Part shown: positions 20,580 through 33,869 of the stretch, piece after piece
Layout of the letters: every line of letters begins with the position of its first letter
Numbering within the stretch: position 1 is the stretch's first letter
Assembly: GCA_039654915.1 (NCBI GenBank)
Contig: CM077596.1
Location: forward strand, 8,122,001-8,186,000
Origin: Aquilaria yunnanensis
Lineage: Eukaryota > Streptophyta > Magnoliopsida > Malvales > Thymelaeaceae
Reading direction: 5' to 3'
Length of the DNA: 64,000 nt
Notes under the pieces: generated by a model
The model's database searches: none
What the model was told of the DNA's origin: nothing
Seen by the model: the letters and a program-made list of their open reading frames with translations, nothing else
Program-made: the position numbers and the translations under genes

Positions 20580-23500
20580 AGTCAATTGAATAAGGGCCAT
20601 ACATCCAGTAATTTGGTCCATTATCATTTGTTCCTATTTGATGATTTCTAGCAAATTGAGGGGAGAATTACATTAAGAGTTTTGATGGCAAAAATGCAAC
20701 TGCACTTGATAGAAACATTGTTGAATCATTGATATGGATGTTCGATGAACACAACCAGCTAGTGAGGAAGTTCCGGAGGGCCTGTGACATGCTTTAGGTG
20801 TCGAAAGACTACCCTGTGCTATTGAGATTTTGATATCTAGATCTAGAGATGGCTGACACTATAACCTACCTGAATCCAGTGAGATTGCTATATTGACCAT
20901 TGGCCTTAAAGAGGAGGAAGGCAACAAAAGGGATATTATTGTTTTTACATAGCTTCATGGACCAATGCATTTCAATCTATTACATCCTAAGTTAATGTCG
21001 TTACATTTTCCCATATTGAGGCTAGATGGTATGAATGGCTACCATGAAGAAATTCCCTATCGTGAAGTGCTTTAACTATAGGCATACGATATAAGGTGAT
21101 GATGAAGGATTGTTATGCTTTTCATTTGCAACAAAGTCATTTTTCTTATTCATTGGTACTCTGTGTTGATAGGCTTTTTCAGTAATATGTTATGTTTGCT
21201 TATTGTTGTATGCTTCAAAAAAGGTTTTATTGGATCAGAAACAAGCTTGACTTTATTGTCAAGTATTATATGGTTTAGAGGACGCTGTGAGCAAATGTAA
21301 CACAACTGCATTCTTAACTGGAAGACCATGTATTCTTTTATCATTATTCACTGGTGGCTCATGCAACATGGCTTAAAACTATCAAGATGAAATGGCTATT
21401 TGTCATTGGATTGGTCATCCGGATATTTTCATAACAATGACATGTAATCTTAATTGGAATGAGATTACAAACTGTTTAGAATTAATTCATAGACAAGTTG
21501 TAGTAAGCAACCTTGACATCGTCAACTATGTATTTGACATTAAGTTATTGTCTCTTCTCTATTACATAATTAGAGGATAACATTTTGGCAGATCTATAGG
21601 TGGTAGTATGTACACTACCTAACTTGCAACTTATTAGGTAATATACGTAAGTTGTATGATTAGGTAATTTATCATTGTTTTATTTTGAGCAGTTGTTGCA
21701 ATAGAACACCAAAAATGTGGTTTACCCTATTCACATCTTGCTCTCTTCTTACACCTAGAAGATAGACTTAATGATGTTGAATCAATTGATAACTGTATAT
21801 CTATAGAGCTGCCTACAAAGAAATTTGACCCTCTTGGATATGTTGTAGTGGCTAAGCATATGATGCATGGTTCTTGTGTAAATGCTAATCAAAGGTCTCC
21901 ATGTTTGGCCCATGGCAAATGCAAAAAGAAATATCCTTATCCCTATTAGTCTAAAAAATCAATTAGTGAAGGTGGGTGTCCTATATATAGACATCAATGT
22001 ACAAAAGATACAGTTACAAAGAATAGACCAATTCTTGACAATCGATTTGTTATGGACAAGTGCATGAAATATTTGTGTAAATACATGCACAAGAGAACTG
22101 ATAGGTTAACAGTTGTGATTGAAAGCTCTGGATCCAATTCTTCAATGGCTGATGAATAAAATGGTGCTAAGGTTGATGAAATCAAACAGTACATGAATTG
22201 TAGGCATATTTCTGCATCTAAGGCGTGTTGGCATTTTTTTTTGTTTGATATTCACCATCATGACCCTCCTGTAGAACATCTATTTTTTCATCTTCCCAAT
22301 GAACAAAATGTTCTCCATTTGGAAAGTGCAAACATAAAAAAATTTGTAGAACATTTAAGAAATAGTTTCAAAGTTGTTTGGCATGGATGCATCATAATAA
22401 GAACGATAAGGCAGCAAAGAAGCAGACATATATGAAGTTTTGATGTATTATGTTTGGAATAAATAGAAAAATAGACTTTCCATGGACAAGGGTTAGTTGT
22501 GGGTATGGTATAGTACCTTCCAATGTTATTAAATGTTCAACAAGACCCAACCTCATTTGAGGGCAATATAGTATATGGAGCTATTTATCCTATTTTTAAA
22601 TAAGCATATCTTGAATTGAGTTTACTTGATGGTGATGGTAAATGGCACAAGACACTACATGATGCTTCAGAATGGGTGATGCCTTCTTATTTACATGAGC
22701 TTTTTTGTTATACTATTGTTGTTTTGCCAAGTTATAGGCCTTCATAAGCTATGAGTATCCATCGTGATGCATTGTCTAATGATATTGTTACACTCTAATA
22801 TAAAATCATAAATTATCCTGAATTGGCATTGTTTAACACTGAAAGGTAAAATTATACACTGTAAGATGTGAAGAAAATACTTAATAGGAATGGAAGGAGT
22901 TTGAAAGAGTTTTTTAGTATGTCTTATACCGCTCTAAGTACAATAGTTCTTGAGCACAATTTATTGATATTAGAAGAGTTGAATTATGATTGGGTTGCAC
23001 TCTCAGTTGAACATGAACCTTTATCCCTTTGGGTTCAATGAAGGTCGACTGAATGTGTACAATTCTACAATGGGATAGAAAGAATCTAGTAATAGAGGAC
23101 TATTTTTTATGTACATAAGTGGTAGCATTGGAAAAACATATCTTTGGCGCACACTTCTATCATGTGCTCATTTTGAGGGGAAGATAGCATTAGCCATTGC
23201 ATTCTAGTATTGCAGCACTTTTGCTACGTATTGGTCGTATTGCACATTTACGATTAAAATTTTCTATCAAGTTAGATATGTATTCTGTATGCAATGTTAA
23301 GCAATCAACTCCACCTATAAAGTTGCTATGTAGGATGAGCCTTATTGTATGAAATGAGGCACCTATGGCTCATCAACATACGTTTGAAGGTTTATATCAC
23401 ACTTTCCATAACATCATGCAAACTCATGATCAGGTTGCTTCAAATACAATTTTTTGTGGGAAAACTGTAGCTCTTGGTGAAGATTTTTGATAAATTTTGC

Positions 23501-24380
23501 CTATCAATAACCATGGTAGAGATGCAATATTGTTGCAGTATTAATACCTTCATCCCTACTACAGTCAAATTGCACTATCCACACACTTACTCAAAATATA
23601 AGATTGGTAAGTCCAAGAATTCTAAAAGTCACACAGTTCTGTGAATGGATTTTAAAACTTGCAGAAGGTTGATTGCTAGTGGAAAACTACCAAATGATGA
23701 AAAAGAACCAACCTTTTCCGAAATCCTTGATAGGCTTTTAATTCCAAAAAATGAGATCCCACTTAATGATTTATATGACATAATTTCCCAAATTTGCATG
23801 TCTTGATCAATTGTAGCGAATATATTAAAGAACAAGCAGCACTTTTGACAAAAAATGACATTATTGATTATATCAATGATCAGTTGCTAGCACATCTTCC
23901 AAGAGATGACAGAACATACTTAAGTGCAGATCATATTTTACCATCTTCTAAGAATGCTAAGGCATATACTATGTTATATCCAGTTGAGTAACTAAACAGT
24001 TTAAAGTTTTTTGAACTTCTTAACCATAGTTTGAGTTGAAGGTTGGTGTCCCTTTTATATTGTTGAGCAATATAAATCAAGAAAGTGGTTTATGCAATCG
24101 GACAAGATTTATTGTTACTCGTATGGCCGAATAATTTAGGTTGAGATATTAACAGGTAGTAATGCTAGGAATCACTGTTTGATTCTCTGAATCAAGATGA
24201 TACCTTCAAACATCCAATTACTATTTGATTTTTCTCGACAACAATTTTAAGTGAAACCGTGTTTTGTAATGATTGTAAATAAAAGTCAAGGAAAAATGTT
24301 TAAACATGTAAGACTTTATCTTTCAAAACCAGTGTTTAGCCATAGGCAACTATATGTTGCTGCTTCTCATGTAACTTCAT
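20580..24380 (+). pseudogene. Helitron Rep-helicase (RepHel) pseudogene, plus strand
   Basis: Known RepHel blocks appear in order, in shifting frames. NIVESLIWMFDEHNQLVRKF and DIIVFT...LHP are at 20700-21070. The Helitron-like N domain, DEMAICHWIGHPDIFITMTC, is at about 21390. The HUH region GLPYSHLALFLH is at 21720-21750; the first catalytic His is a Tyr (21728-21730). HMMHGSCVNANQRSPC is at about 21855-21905. The tyrosine block KYLCKYMHK is near 22054-22080, with both Tyr kept. The helicase Walker A, SGSIGKTYLW, is near 23110-23150. LSADHILPS is at about 23920. The C-terminal motif NKSQGKM...LYVAASHV is at about 24270-24370. The Rep part nicks and transfers single-stranded DNA, and the PIF1-like helicase unwinds it. 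Many stops and frameshifts plus the His loss make it non-functional. Confidence 0.88.
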
Positions 24381-24689
24381 TTCAATGAATTTTGAGTGTT
24401 GTTGTGAAACAAGAACCCAAGATTCATGTCATACGCAAAGAATATTGTTTACACAGAAGTGTTTGATCGCATATATGGCCTCCACTTTTGAACCATTTAC
24501 TGCTACATTGAGCATTGGTATAATTTATTCACTTTATTTTCATTATTTAACATTATGTAATGAGTCATTATGTGTCATTGTATTTTTTACTGCATTACTT
24601 GTGTTTATGTATATTATAAGATAGTGATGTTTAATTTTTTCTAAATTACTATTTCAAGATAGGACAACATGAGCATCTAATTAAGTACC

Positions 24690-27485
24690 TTGCATGGGTT
24701 GGGTACAAATGGTGCTTGAAGGCTTATGCTACTCGTGTATAGGATGCCTTTACTAAAGATGGCAGTTTCCTTGCCATAGAGATGATCTTGTTAGATTCCA
24801 ATACATGATATCAACTTCCTTGAATATTATATTGTCATATTTATTCTTTATAATATTTTAATCCATTGTTACTAATTTTTTTTATCCAGAACGCACATAT
24901 ATGTGAAAGAATTCCGATGGACTAAATGACAAGGTTTCGCACAATTCTTGAAGAAAGTTTTATGTTCATTGTGAAAAACTTCATAATTGGTCATCCAACT
25001 AATGTTCAAAGGCCTGTTACCTCCGAATACAAAATTTTTATCTCAATGTACATGACTGTCTGTTAGATCAATGGTGATTGTCCTAAGATTGAGAATCACA
25101 AATTTGAGTTTATTGACATTGCATAAGTATTTTCTTTAATAATTCCTTAGCAAAATCACCACCCATATAATAACTTAGAAAGATGACACTTAATTTTTTT
25201 GTTGAAAAAAATTTATTGTAATTTATTGGTTAAAAAATTATTGTTATAAGTTTGTTATATGCACAGATGTTATCGGGAAACTCTGGAAACTTGGCCGTTT
25301 AACCTCTCAACATATTAAAGACCGTCCTATCACTCGTAGGTGTACATTGTACCTAGAAAATCACATATAAGTCAATTTCATAACAACTTTAGATTATTTA
25401 TATTTTTCACTCAATATTTTTAATGAATAATTATTCCAATTTTTGCAGTGGTGTGAAACTTAAGATTGTGCTATGGGGTGACAAGGTTGTCCTAACTAAT
25501 TATCATTGCATTATTAACATGAAGGATAAACATGTCATTTTGGTTATAACATCTATGTATGTAAAGCCATATGCAAGTACGAGACAATACTTATTCTTTA
25601 TACTTAATTATACTACCTTTCAGTTGTTCTACATATTTAGAATATGTGTATCTATATAAATCGATACTTCATTTCATTTATAAGGTAATACATCTGACAT
25701 TTGACTTGTGCAACCAAAATATATATCAACCTTGAAATCCCCACAGTTGATACTATTCTACAATCGTAAAATCAGGAGAAAAAACTATCATTCGTTGATC
25801 TAAATTTATGATAAATAATGTACACTTTATTATGTTATAAATTTTATGGGCCAAACATTGATTTGGTTGGTAGCAAATCAGCAAATTGTGAATCACTCAA
25901 AAGACAGAGACGATATTGCACACTTGAGAATACTTGATATAAAAAACAGATGCTCAAAGGAGGTTAACTTAATTAGAATTATAGTAGACTAACTTCTCAT
26001 GAATTTGTTATTGTTAATAATAGTTAGCATGTGTTATTGTAGAATAAACTTTTCTTATGTTGTGCAACAATTATGCGTGTTTATCAGTAGTACCCTTGGT
26101 CTTATGAAGGAAGCCTTACTAACTTGAGGAAAGTACAATCATAGCACTCGATGTATTATTGTGGTAGATTTCATACAATGACTTCTAACCGTGTCATTAG
26201 GTACTTATTAATAATTATCAATAGTATTTTATAGTTTGATTACTAATGTTATTATCATGTATGAGCCTTATGACCAATTTAATAATCTTTTTGATATTTA
26301 GGTATAAAGTAAGTCTGAGAGTTACAGACCATTCGTATGAGACATACTTTATTATATTTGACAAATTTACTGAACAGTTGTTTGGATGTCCAGCTTCTGA
26401 TTTATACATGAAAAAAGACACTATGAGTTTGTCAAATGACTTGTTGTTTCACGTCTGCATTTGTATTTTTTTATTGCTACTAAAGTGTAAAGGTGTTACC
26501 CTTATTTGTTGTTTTTCTATGATTAGGTGGAAATGTAGAAAAAGTTGTAGATGATGTTTAGATGATTAAGGGGGAAGCCATTTATGTGAGAGGTGCAAAT
26601 AACTAAGTACAACTGTGGCAATACATGTTCTCCATTTACTGTCAAGAAAGTTGATCCAGTTAATTGGTTAAATGAAAGTTGTACCCTCCTCCATCTAATT
26701 TCCAAGGTATCAAATGGTAGCATATCATAATTTAAACTATATAATTATTTTCTTACATATAAATGACTATTATGCAGTAATAACAACATTATTTTTACTA
26801 TAATTTCTTATTACAATCATTGGGTAAAGGAAGCCCATCCTTGAAAAGATAATCCTTCAATAAAATGAAATCAAATCTTTAACTTCCTAAGCATCAATGC
26901 TACCCTAGGTTACTTCTTCATTTTTCAAAACATTACAATAAATTATTTTTCAAAATATTTTTCTCATACTAATTATAGAAAATCAATACTTATATAGTGA
27001 GACGAATGACACCTTAGACTATTCTCCTGCTATTACTAATGCAATTAAAATCGACATTAGTAGTAGTACACCAAGTACGAGCAATAAAAGGTAGTTAGCT
27101 ATTTTCTTTTTATAGTATTTATAATGTTTCTACTTTTGTATTGTGATATTGTTAGCATCGGACTTAAACTTAACTTCATTTTATAATCTACAGATGCAAT
27201 GGACTTGATTTTTGTAGTATTACAAGTGATAGCATAACTACTAAACTTCCATCTCTTGAAGACCCACTAAAAACATTACCATCACAACTATCTCAATGTG
27301 CAAATGTAATGTAAGTCTTAAAACTTTGTTACCCTTTTTATACGACAATATTTCTTTAAAAAACCTAGTTTGAATATGTGTTTTCATTACAGTGAATTGC
27401 GTAGTCATCTAACAACTTATGTTACAAATGATTCTTCATTAGATGGTGAATTGGTTGAAGCACTAAACAGGTTCAAATCTTATTA
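24690..27485 (+). pseudogene. RPA-like single-stranded-DNA-binding gene of the Helitron, decayed, several exons
   Basis: Block 1 (about 24740-25060) has TKDGSFLAIEMILLDSN, then MTRFRTILEESFMFIVKNFI and VTSEYKIFISMYMTV, the OB-fold pattern of plant DUF223/RPA70-like proteins. Block 2 (about 25265-25575) has DVIGKLWKLGRL, then VKLKIVLWGDKVV, the DBD-B pattern. Block 3 (about 26300-26430) has RYKVSLRVTDHSYETYFIIF, then DKFTEQLFGCPASDL, the C-terminal RPA70 domain (Rep_fac-A_C). A tail (27180-27485) ends in a short acidic-serine-rich stretch. Blocks are separated by AT-rich, intron-like sequence. RPA-like genes are common passengers downstream of RepHel in plant Helitrons. Stops occur in several blocks. 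Confidence 0.78.
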
Positions 27486-27790
27486 AAAAAGTGACAAAGT
27501 TCAATACCTATTTTTGAAAAATATAGGTAATAGTTTCCCATGGTACATTTTTTTATTTCAATAATTATTGCAATGTATTACTTCATCACCAAATAAGAGA
27601 AAATCATTTGAATTTTGATGATATATGCACTTAATTTTATTGTTATTTATAACTTAAAGGCTTGATAGGACAAATAATTTATTAGTGATGTTATATTAGG
27701 ATTTCTTATTATAATAATCTTAAAATTATTGGTTTTTTTTAAATATTTTTGTGCCATTTGAATATTTATAAATTTTCAACCATGAAATAC

Positions 27791-27828
27791 ACCTTTGTCC
27801 CTATGGCAACGTAAGGTATGTAAACTAG
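27791..27828 (+). other. Helitron 3' terminus: hairpin plus CTAG
   Basis: ACCTT...AAGGT stem with partly paired interior, about 7 bases, then CTAG and a T outside. The stem is weak and AT-rich compared with typical Helitron hairpins, so it is probably decayed. Confidence 0.55.
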
Positions 27829-29194
27829 TTAATTTATAAATCAAGATCGCATTCTTAGGTTTCCTTTCATCATACACTTACAATGGGACTCAATCTTCCT
27901 TAAGTCTTGTTAGACACTTGGTCCTTTTAAGTCCTCTTTAGGCAAATCTTATAACTTTAGATTAGCCTTTTTGGCTACTTAACTTTACAAAAAAAACTAA
28001 AAGTGTAGGGTTTTGCTCATTACCTCCCAAAGTTGTGAAATGGCTAAATGATTTGGACCTCATGTGGCATCTAGAAATCATAAGACTGCTTTAACTTATA
28101 GAACTTTAGAAAAAATATATTTACATTTATAAGTGGATAGACTTTGCTATCTCAAAGTATGGTAAGATAGTTGTGAGTAGATATAGAGCTCAGAGCCATG
28201 TTCTACATCTATTGTACTTTTCTACTTTCAAACATATTAAAACCATCAAACTTTACTCACACACAAATCTCAATTGCTTTTATAGTTAATAGAATATTTC
28301 AAATACATAAAACATATCTCATGGATAGCATGGAAATTAGAAGACAATGCAGACAACATACTTTATGTTACCTTTATGAAATAATAAAAAACATCTTTAT
28401 ATGTAAATTCTAAAGAAGTAACCACCTGAACAGCACATAAATCAAGTTTATTTTTTCAAATGATTTACTGGATAATCTTTATTTCAAACATAGAAATAGG
28501 GTTGAGGAACATTTTCTTTTTGTAAATAACTGGGATTACCTGACGTTAGAGTTAGCTTATCGTAAGCTCTGCTCCCTTTGTGCAGTAGTTGTTGCCAACC
28601 CAAATTTTTTTCAAATGCTACTTTATCTGTTGTGAAAATCTTCATGGTGGATAACACAATTTCAAATTCTAAAAACTTAAGACCTCCACAAACATAGCTA
28701 TCCAACCTAGTTGCCAGTTATTCCTGATCAAAATTAATGAAACCATTTGTAGATCATAGCTAACTTTCCAAAGTATAGCATATAGCTTTTATACCATAAT
28801 AAGAGTTCTTTCTTATCCTCCAAATTAAACTTCATGGTTGTACATATGCTAGGTTGGCAGAATATGGAAGTTATACTTAAAATTCCACATAAATCACTGT
28901 GGTATGCAAATGAAGTAGTTTTGATTCTTTGACAAACTAAAATGACACATATTCAACATACTATGGTATGAAATCTAGATAACTCTCATCCCTATGCTCA
29001 AATGCATAGTTGAAAATCAAGCCTTAAGAGCCAAGCCGAATGTAGGGCATGAGTGGATTGTTAATATGTAGAAATCTACAATAAAAAATAGCAAACAATG
29101 AATAATGTTACAAATAAACTCATGAAATTTGAAAGTCTACAATAATTCGGTTCAATTCAAAAGTTTATAACTCAAAATTTGACACAACGTTTAT
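27829..29194. other. AT-rich flank without identified gene
   Basis: Between the Helitron end and the hAT remnant. One minus ORF (28484-28705, 73 aa) has no motif I recognise. The sequence could be the hAT 3' flank or the Helitron's former target. Confidence 0.45.
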
Positions 29195-30795
29195 TCAAAT
29201 CTCTAAAATCATCAATATTGAATCCAAATTGAAAGTATCTATAATATCTTTTTCAATATACAAAAGCAGATTATCAGCAAATAAGTCATTTTCCATCTTG
29301 TTTCCCAATTTTATCATCACAATTTTCACAGCTGAAAAAACACATTCCATATTAGCAGTTAACATAGGAAGAGTCAATAGCAACTAGATTAATCTATCAA
29401 TAAAAAGGCAATAACTTGACTTTACCACAGTTGTTAGGACTTGGCATAATTCAGTTATTGATGACAATCCTTCAAAGTTTGACAAACTACTAACATTAGC
29501 ATAAAAATATCATAATTAAAACAACATCAAGTCATGTTCATGTTTTGAATAATCATTGAGATAATTTTTCCACCAAGGCTACAAATGGAATCAATATCAA
29601 AGGACTTGAACCCTTTTTTTGGGATTCAAACATGAACTTAACTTCGAAAGCTCTACAAGATGTTCATTGAACCTTATAGAAATATCCCACAACTAAAAAT
29701 CTAAAGTTTCATTGAACACATCAAAATGACGTAGTTTCCACCAAGTCCATTGCTTTTACAATGTCTTGACCCTTTTGTTGTAGTTCTTGGAATAGAATAT
29801 CAGTTCCACAAAAAAATTCATATATTAAGTGAAGAATGAAGATAAACTCAAATGAAAACATTTTTTTCAAAGCAACTATAGCATCTCCTATTGACTTATA
29901 ATTAACACCAATTAACTAACATTTTCAAGAACTTTACAAGTGGTATAAAATATATTAGAAGACTGCTAGCTGATGCAAGGTCAGAACTCCAATGGGTTTC
30001 ATCGAGACTTTGAAAAGCACAAATTTGGTTTACATCAATTCCAATTTCAAGCTCAGCAATAACAATCATATCCCAATATTATTTGGATGAGCAACACGTA
30101 ACTCGTCAGGCCACTTGCAAGATACAATAACAACATTTACAATAAAATATGTATTTAGAAAAAGCTCATGTATGACATGTACCTTTTTTGCATCTGTAAC
30201 TAGTGACAATTGTTTATAATGAGCTAAGCAATGAACATACTATTCTTAAGGACAATCATTGAGAAACAATTGCTTGTAATCTCTTCCATTCACCACGTAT
30301 GTTACTAGCACCATCGTACCTTTGACCATGAATATTCTGAACAATCAATTTATGTTGAGAAGGAATACTAAAAATTTCATAGTACAAACTGGTTGCTGAT
30401 GTATCTTTCACATGTGAATATAAAAGAACCGCTCTTATACACAACCTTTAATGTCAACAAATCAAAGAACAAGGCCTAGTTGTTCCTTTTTTCATCACTT
30501 ACTTCATCCATAATGATACAAAACACCGAATCACCCATATCTTCATGAATCTTCTTCTTTACTTTCATTGAAAATCCATGCAACATTTCACTTTGTATTA
30601 GAGAAGATGTGTATTTTGTGTTGTGATGAGCATTTTCTAAAACAACACCTGCCACTTTTTCATTATGAGATCTTATATATTTAAGCAGCTTATGAAAGTT
30701 CTCTTAGTTTCTTGAATCAATTGACATATCACAGCTTCCAAAAACAAAACCAGCCCACAACTATCCAATAGTTGTTAGGCTTGATGTTAGAGCCT
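29195..30795 (-). pseudogene. hAT transposase (DUF4371 / zinc-finger MYM-type-1-like) pseudogene
   Basis: Read on the minus strand: GFVFGSCDMSIDSRN and FHKLLKYIRSHNEKVAGVVL (about 30790-30640), HHNTKYTSSLIQSEMLHGFS (DUF4371), DSVFCIIMDEVSD (about 30535), HVKDTSATSLYYEI and VQNIHGQRYDGASNIRGEW (30444-30290), VHCLAHYKQL, LFQELQQKGQDIVKAMD (about 29790), and at the end the hAT dimerisation domain LPMLTANMECVFSAVKIV (about 29380-29320). The order and words match plant hAT proteins annotated as zinc finger MYM-type 1-like or TTF-type. The N-terminal zinc finger is absent: the coding text stops where an LTR-like insertion begins near 30796. Several stops and frameshifts show it is dead. No TIRs or 8-bp TSD found. 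Confidence 0.82.
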
Positions 30796-32718
30796 GCACA
30801 ACAAACTTAAGGGAGTGAGAACATGAATGTACTTAGTAAGGGTCCCTTGGGGTACCTGTAAAGTAGATAGCAAGTAAGCAATCATGCAAACATGACAAAC
30901 AAATAATTAAGTAATCAACAACAAGCAACTCGAGACAACAACATGGAAGATATGCAATGCATGAATGTTTGATATGCCATTCATACAATTCTTGGGACTT
31001 CTTGCACCTTAGGTGCCTTATACTTGCCGTGAGCTCAAATGGCGGAGGTACTTGAGATACTGGCCCTTGTATCCAGAATATTTTAACTCCCTTGAGTCCC
31101 GCTTATAGGTCCTAGAGTAGGTCGTCACCTTCTCCCAAACTTACCCGCCTTACCTTTAATTTATTGTTCAGGGTAGCCATCTTATGTGGTTTAACTTGCC
31201 AAGCTCTTAGAGTTTGGCTTAGAGCTCCTTAGTGGCTCACTTACCAAGCCAAATGGTTTGGTTGAGATCTTTTTAGGTTCCTTAATCAATTCCCTTAGGT
31301 CCAAGACCTCTCTTTCCTAGGCCATTGTAGCCTCTAAAATTGACTTAATCCTTTTTAGTGCCCTCTTGACAACTTGAGCACTTTTAGCCCTTAGCCACTA
31401 TACTTAGCTCTAACTTAATCATAATACTTCCCTACCTCTTAAATAATGCATAATTCTTAACTTATGAATGAGTCTTAGGCCCAACCCAAGGCTACGGAAT
31501 TCTTAAATTAGCCAATGGATGATAACCGAGAGTTTAAGACATTTTTTTGTTGCCCTGAGCTTGAGGGACTAATGCCTTGGCAATGCCGTCGGCGATGTGT
31601 TGCCAAAGGCATTAATGCTTTAGGATCTTGACTTCTAATGGCAACATGTCTCCAGTTCGTGTCGCCGTCCGCCAAATGGCGTCGCCAATGCACTATAACA
31701 TTGCGTGACAGCGTGCGAATTTGCACGAAACTTGCTCAAACTTTCCCATCCCAAGGCCAATTCACATGAGTCTTGTTTTTACTTCATTCCCACTCATAAT
31801 ACTACATTTCTATGTATTATTTGAGCTAAATTAACTTGAATCTTACCTCAAATTCAGCCACAAAGCAAGAATAAAAGCACAAGTTCACTTGAGCTCAACC
31901 AAGCTCTCTTGAGTTCTAATCCTAAAACCAACATGATATGGCACCAAGAACCTCAAATCAAGACCATATCTAGCTATACAAACAACTTAGAACCAGCTCC
32001 AACAAAACCAAGAAGCTTACCTTAGGTTTTAGGCTCAAATCAAGCATCAAAGAGCCATTTGGTAGCAAGAACACCAAGAATAAGTTAAAGGTTTGTTGGA
32101 TTCACCTAGGGGCCTTCAATTTCAACGTAAACTTGTGGAATTGGGTAATTTTGGAGCAAAAATTCTAGTGGGGAGAGGGAGCTACGAATTTTGGGAAAGA
32201 AAACAAATGGTAAAGGAAGTCAACTAGCCCAAAAATATCCTAACCACCTCACTAAAGCATACTTCTTGTTTTCTTGCTCCTTCACCCTCAAGTTCTCATT
32301 TGTTTTACTTTGGTCACTAAACACTCACCCAAAACCATCCCTCCTTTGTCTTAAAGGATGCCCAAAAGCTTCATACACTTAGCCTCTTGGGCACTTAAGC
32401 CACTTAAGACATAAATGGCTCAATGGAGCACTTAGTGCAACTTTTTACTCTTTTCCTTCAAAGATGGTTCTAATAGCTAGGATAATTAATGGTCTTGACT
32501 TAATTAGGCAAAATTCCATACATAACCCTAATTTCATCAAAATTATAGTCATGCTATTCGCTTGGGTCAAAATTACCATTTTGCCCTTTTTGACTTTTAG
32601 GTGTCATACCACACTTAGGAACTCATTTACTTAACTAAGCTTGTCTTTTTGGCTTAACAAGGTGCTAACTTGAGGTACTTAATTAAAAACACTTAAGTAA
32701 AAGAAAAATATTTATCCA
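30796..32718. repeat. LTR-like insertion in the hAT pseudogene, no ORF
   Basis: About 1.9 kb of non-coding sequence with the same style as 16.4-18.4 kb and 44.2-48.8 kb (ACTTAGTAAGGGT, CCTTAGG-rich, long AACC/TTACC prose near the right end). It begins where hAT coding text stops and ends near TTTATCCA (32718). A candidate end TG...CA exists on the minus strand (TGGATAAATATTTTTC), but I could not confirm a target duplication. It includes a second cluster of palindromes at 31591-31686. Confidence 0.45.
31591..31686. repeat. Cluster of GGCGAY/TGTCGCC palindromes
   Basis: GGCGATGTGTTGCC (31591-31604), GGCAACATGTCTCC (31640-31653), GTGTCGCCGTC and GGCGTCGCC (31679-31687) form repeated imperfect inverted units. 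The arrangement mirrors the TGACR palindromes at 17.1-17.3 kb. Confidence 0.5.
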
Positions 32719-33860
32719 GTCAAAACTCGTCGTTGGCTAGGAGAGTCATCAGAAAATAACATATGAACAACTTTTATCTTAGCCAAGATAAAAAGCAGAA
32801 GATTTATCTCTTTTTGTACATTATATTATTTGTAGTTTTAATGAAATTAATAAAACTTAGTTCATAGAATAAGCATCACGAAGGGTGTTTGAGCTTGCCA
32901 GTTTTTAGTAGAAGTGTAACCGTATTAATTGGCAAAATGGTACACCAATCAAATAACGTGGAGATGGGGGAAAGCAACTAGATGAAGAAGCAATTATAAG
33001 CTTATATGAAACATGTATCAATACCACAGAAGAAAAAAAATACCATGTCCAAAGTTGTCATCAATCTCTTGTCGCTTGATGAAGCTGGCAGGTGTTCAAG
33101 ATGTGATGGAATTTATAATATCCTTAGATGCAGTATTTACTTTTGTAATCTTTTTGCTGAAAATGTAATAATTGTGCTCTCAATCTGCATTGAAGTGTAA
33201 AATATATCAATATTAGATAGCTATATATATATAGCAAGCAATAACATTCAAATATTTTAAAAATACCCAAGTACAAAGATGTAAGTGTACTTCAAACATT
33301 TTTGAAATAATTCGTTAAGGAATATATAAACAAAGGTGAAATACTTAAATGAAGAAGTGAACAGAAACTATACTCCCATTATCATGTGTGAACAACAGTA
33401 AAACAACAGTAAATGGGGTATAGTGTTGGAAATAAAGAACAAAGTTTTTAGAAAATAAATAATAAATATTTCTTTAAAACATTTATGTTGCTATAAGTTC
33501 ATAAAATAATACTATGGTAATGCATATAAATATGAAATTTTCTAAGAGGGGAATCTATGAAAATGGACAGAATTATATCTAGTACTATTTAATATCCAAA
33601 TTATGATAATGACTAAGGGAAAATATTCAAATTGCCATTATTTTAATTATTCTTTATAAACTAAAATAGTAGATAATAAATTCTACTTCCAAAGTGTTAA
33701 TGTACTGAATCTATTTAATAATAATAATTTGAATAATGAGAACATACCCAATGGTAAATCTACAAAAATTTTATGGTAGACAACATTTTTTGTACAATTT
33801 TGAGGTTTTGAAGTTCATTTTTAATTAAAATTTACCATATATCTCTTAATGTAACTCATG
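32719..33860. other. AT-rich sequence without identified gene
   Basis: Lies between the LTR-like insertion and the C-terminal end of the minus-strand Helitron gene. Contains short ORFs only (33006-33200, 64 aa, no motif). It should hold the 3' end of Helitron 1, but I found no convincing hairpin with CTRR. Confidence 0.4.
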
Positions 33861-33869
33861 ATAATGTAG

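Larger units (their letters stand above)
18690..27828 (+). mobile_element. Helitron with both ends, RepHel and RPA-like genes, decayed
   Basis: The left end TCTATTATATATATATATAC starts after an A (18689). It runs into ACATAAAGGAGGG, typical of plant Helitron 5' ends (TCTATA...AAAGGAG). The right end is CTAG (27825-27828) followed by T, with a weak hairpin 10 bp upstream (ACCTT 27791-27795 with AAGGT 27813-27817). Helitrons insert between A and T without duplication, and both bases are present. Inside, in plus orientation, are a RepHel pseudogene and an RPA-like pseudogene, the usual content of autonomous plant Helitrons. Length 9.1 kb. Both genes are full of stops and the Rep histidine motif is damaged. 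Confidence 0.75.

Noticed and set aside
28484..28705. Minus ORF of 73 aa as a separate gene
   Set aside because: No motif, no neighbours of its own; possibly decayed hAT flank, not enough to call.
32965..33010. CTAG (32978) with palindrome ATAAGCTTAT as the 3' end of Helitron 1
   Set aside because: The palindrome is AT-rich, loopless and 14 bp away; too weak to call a Helitron end.
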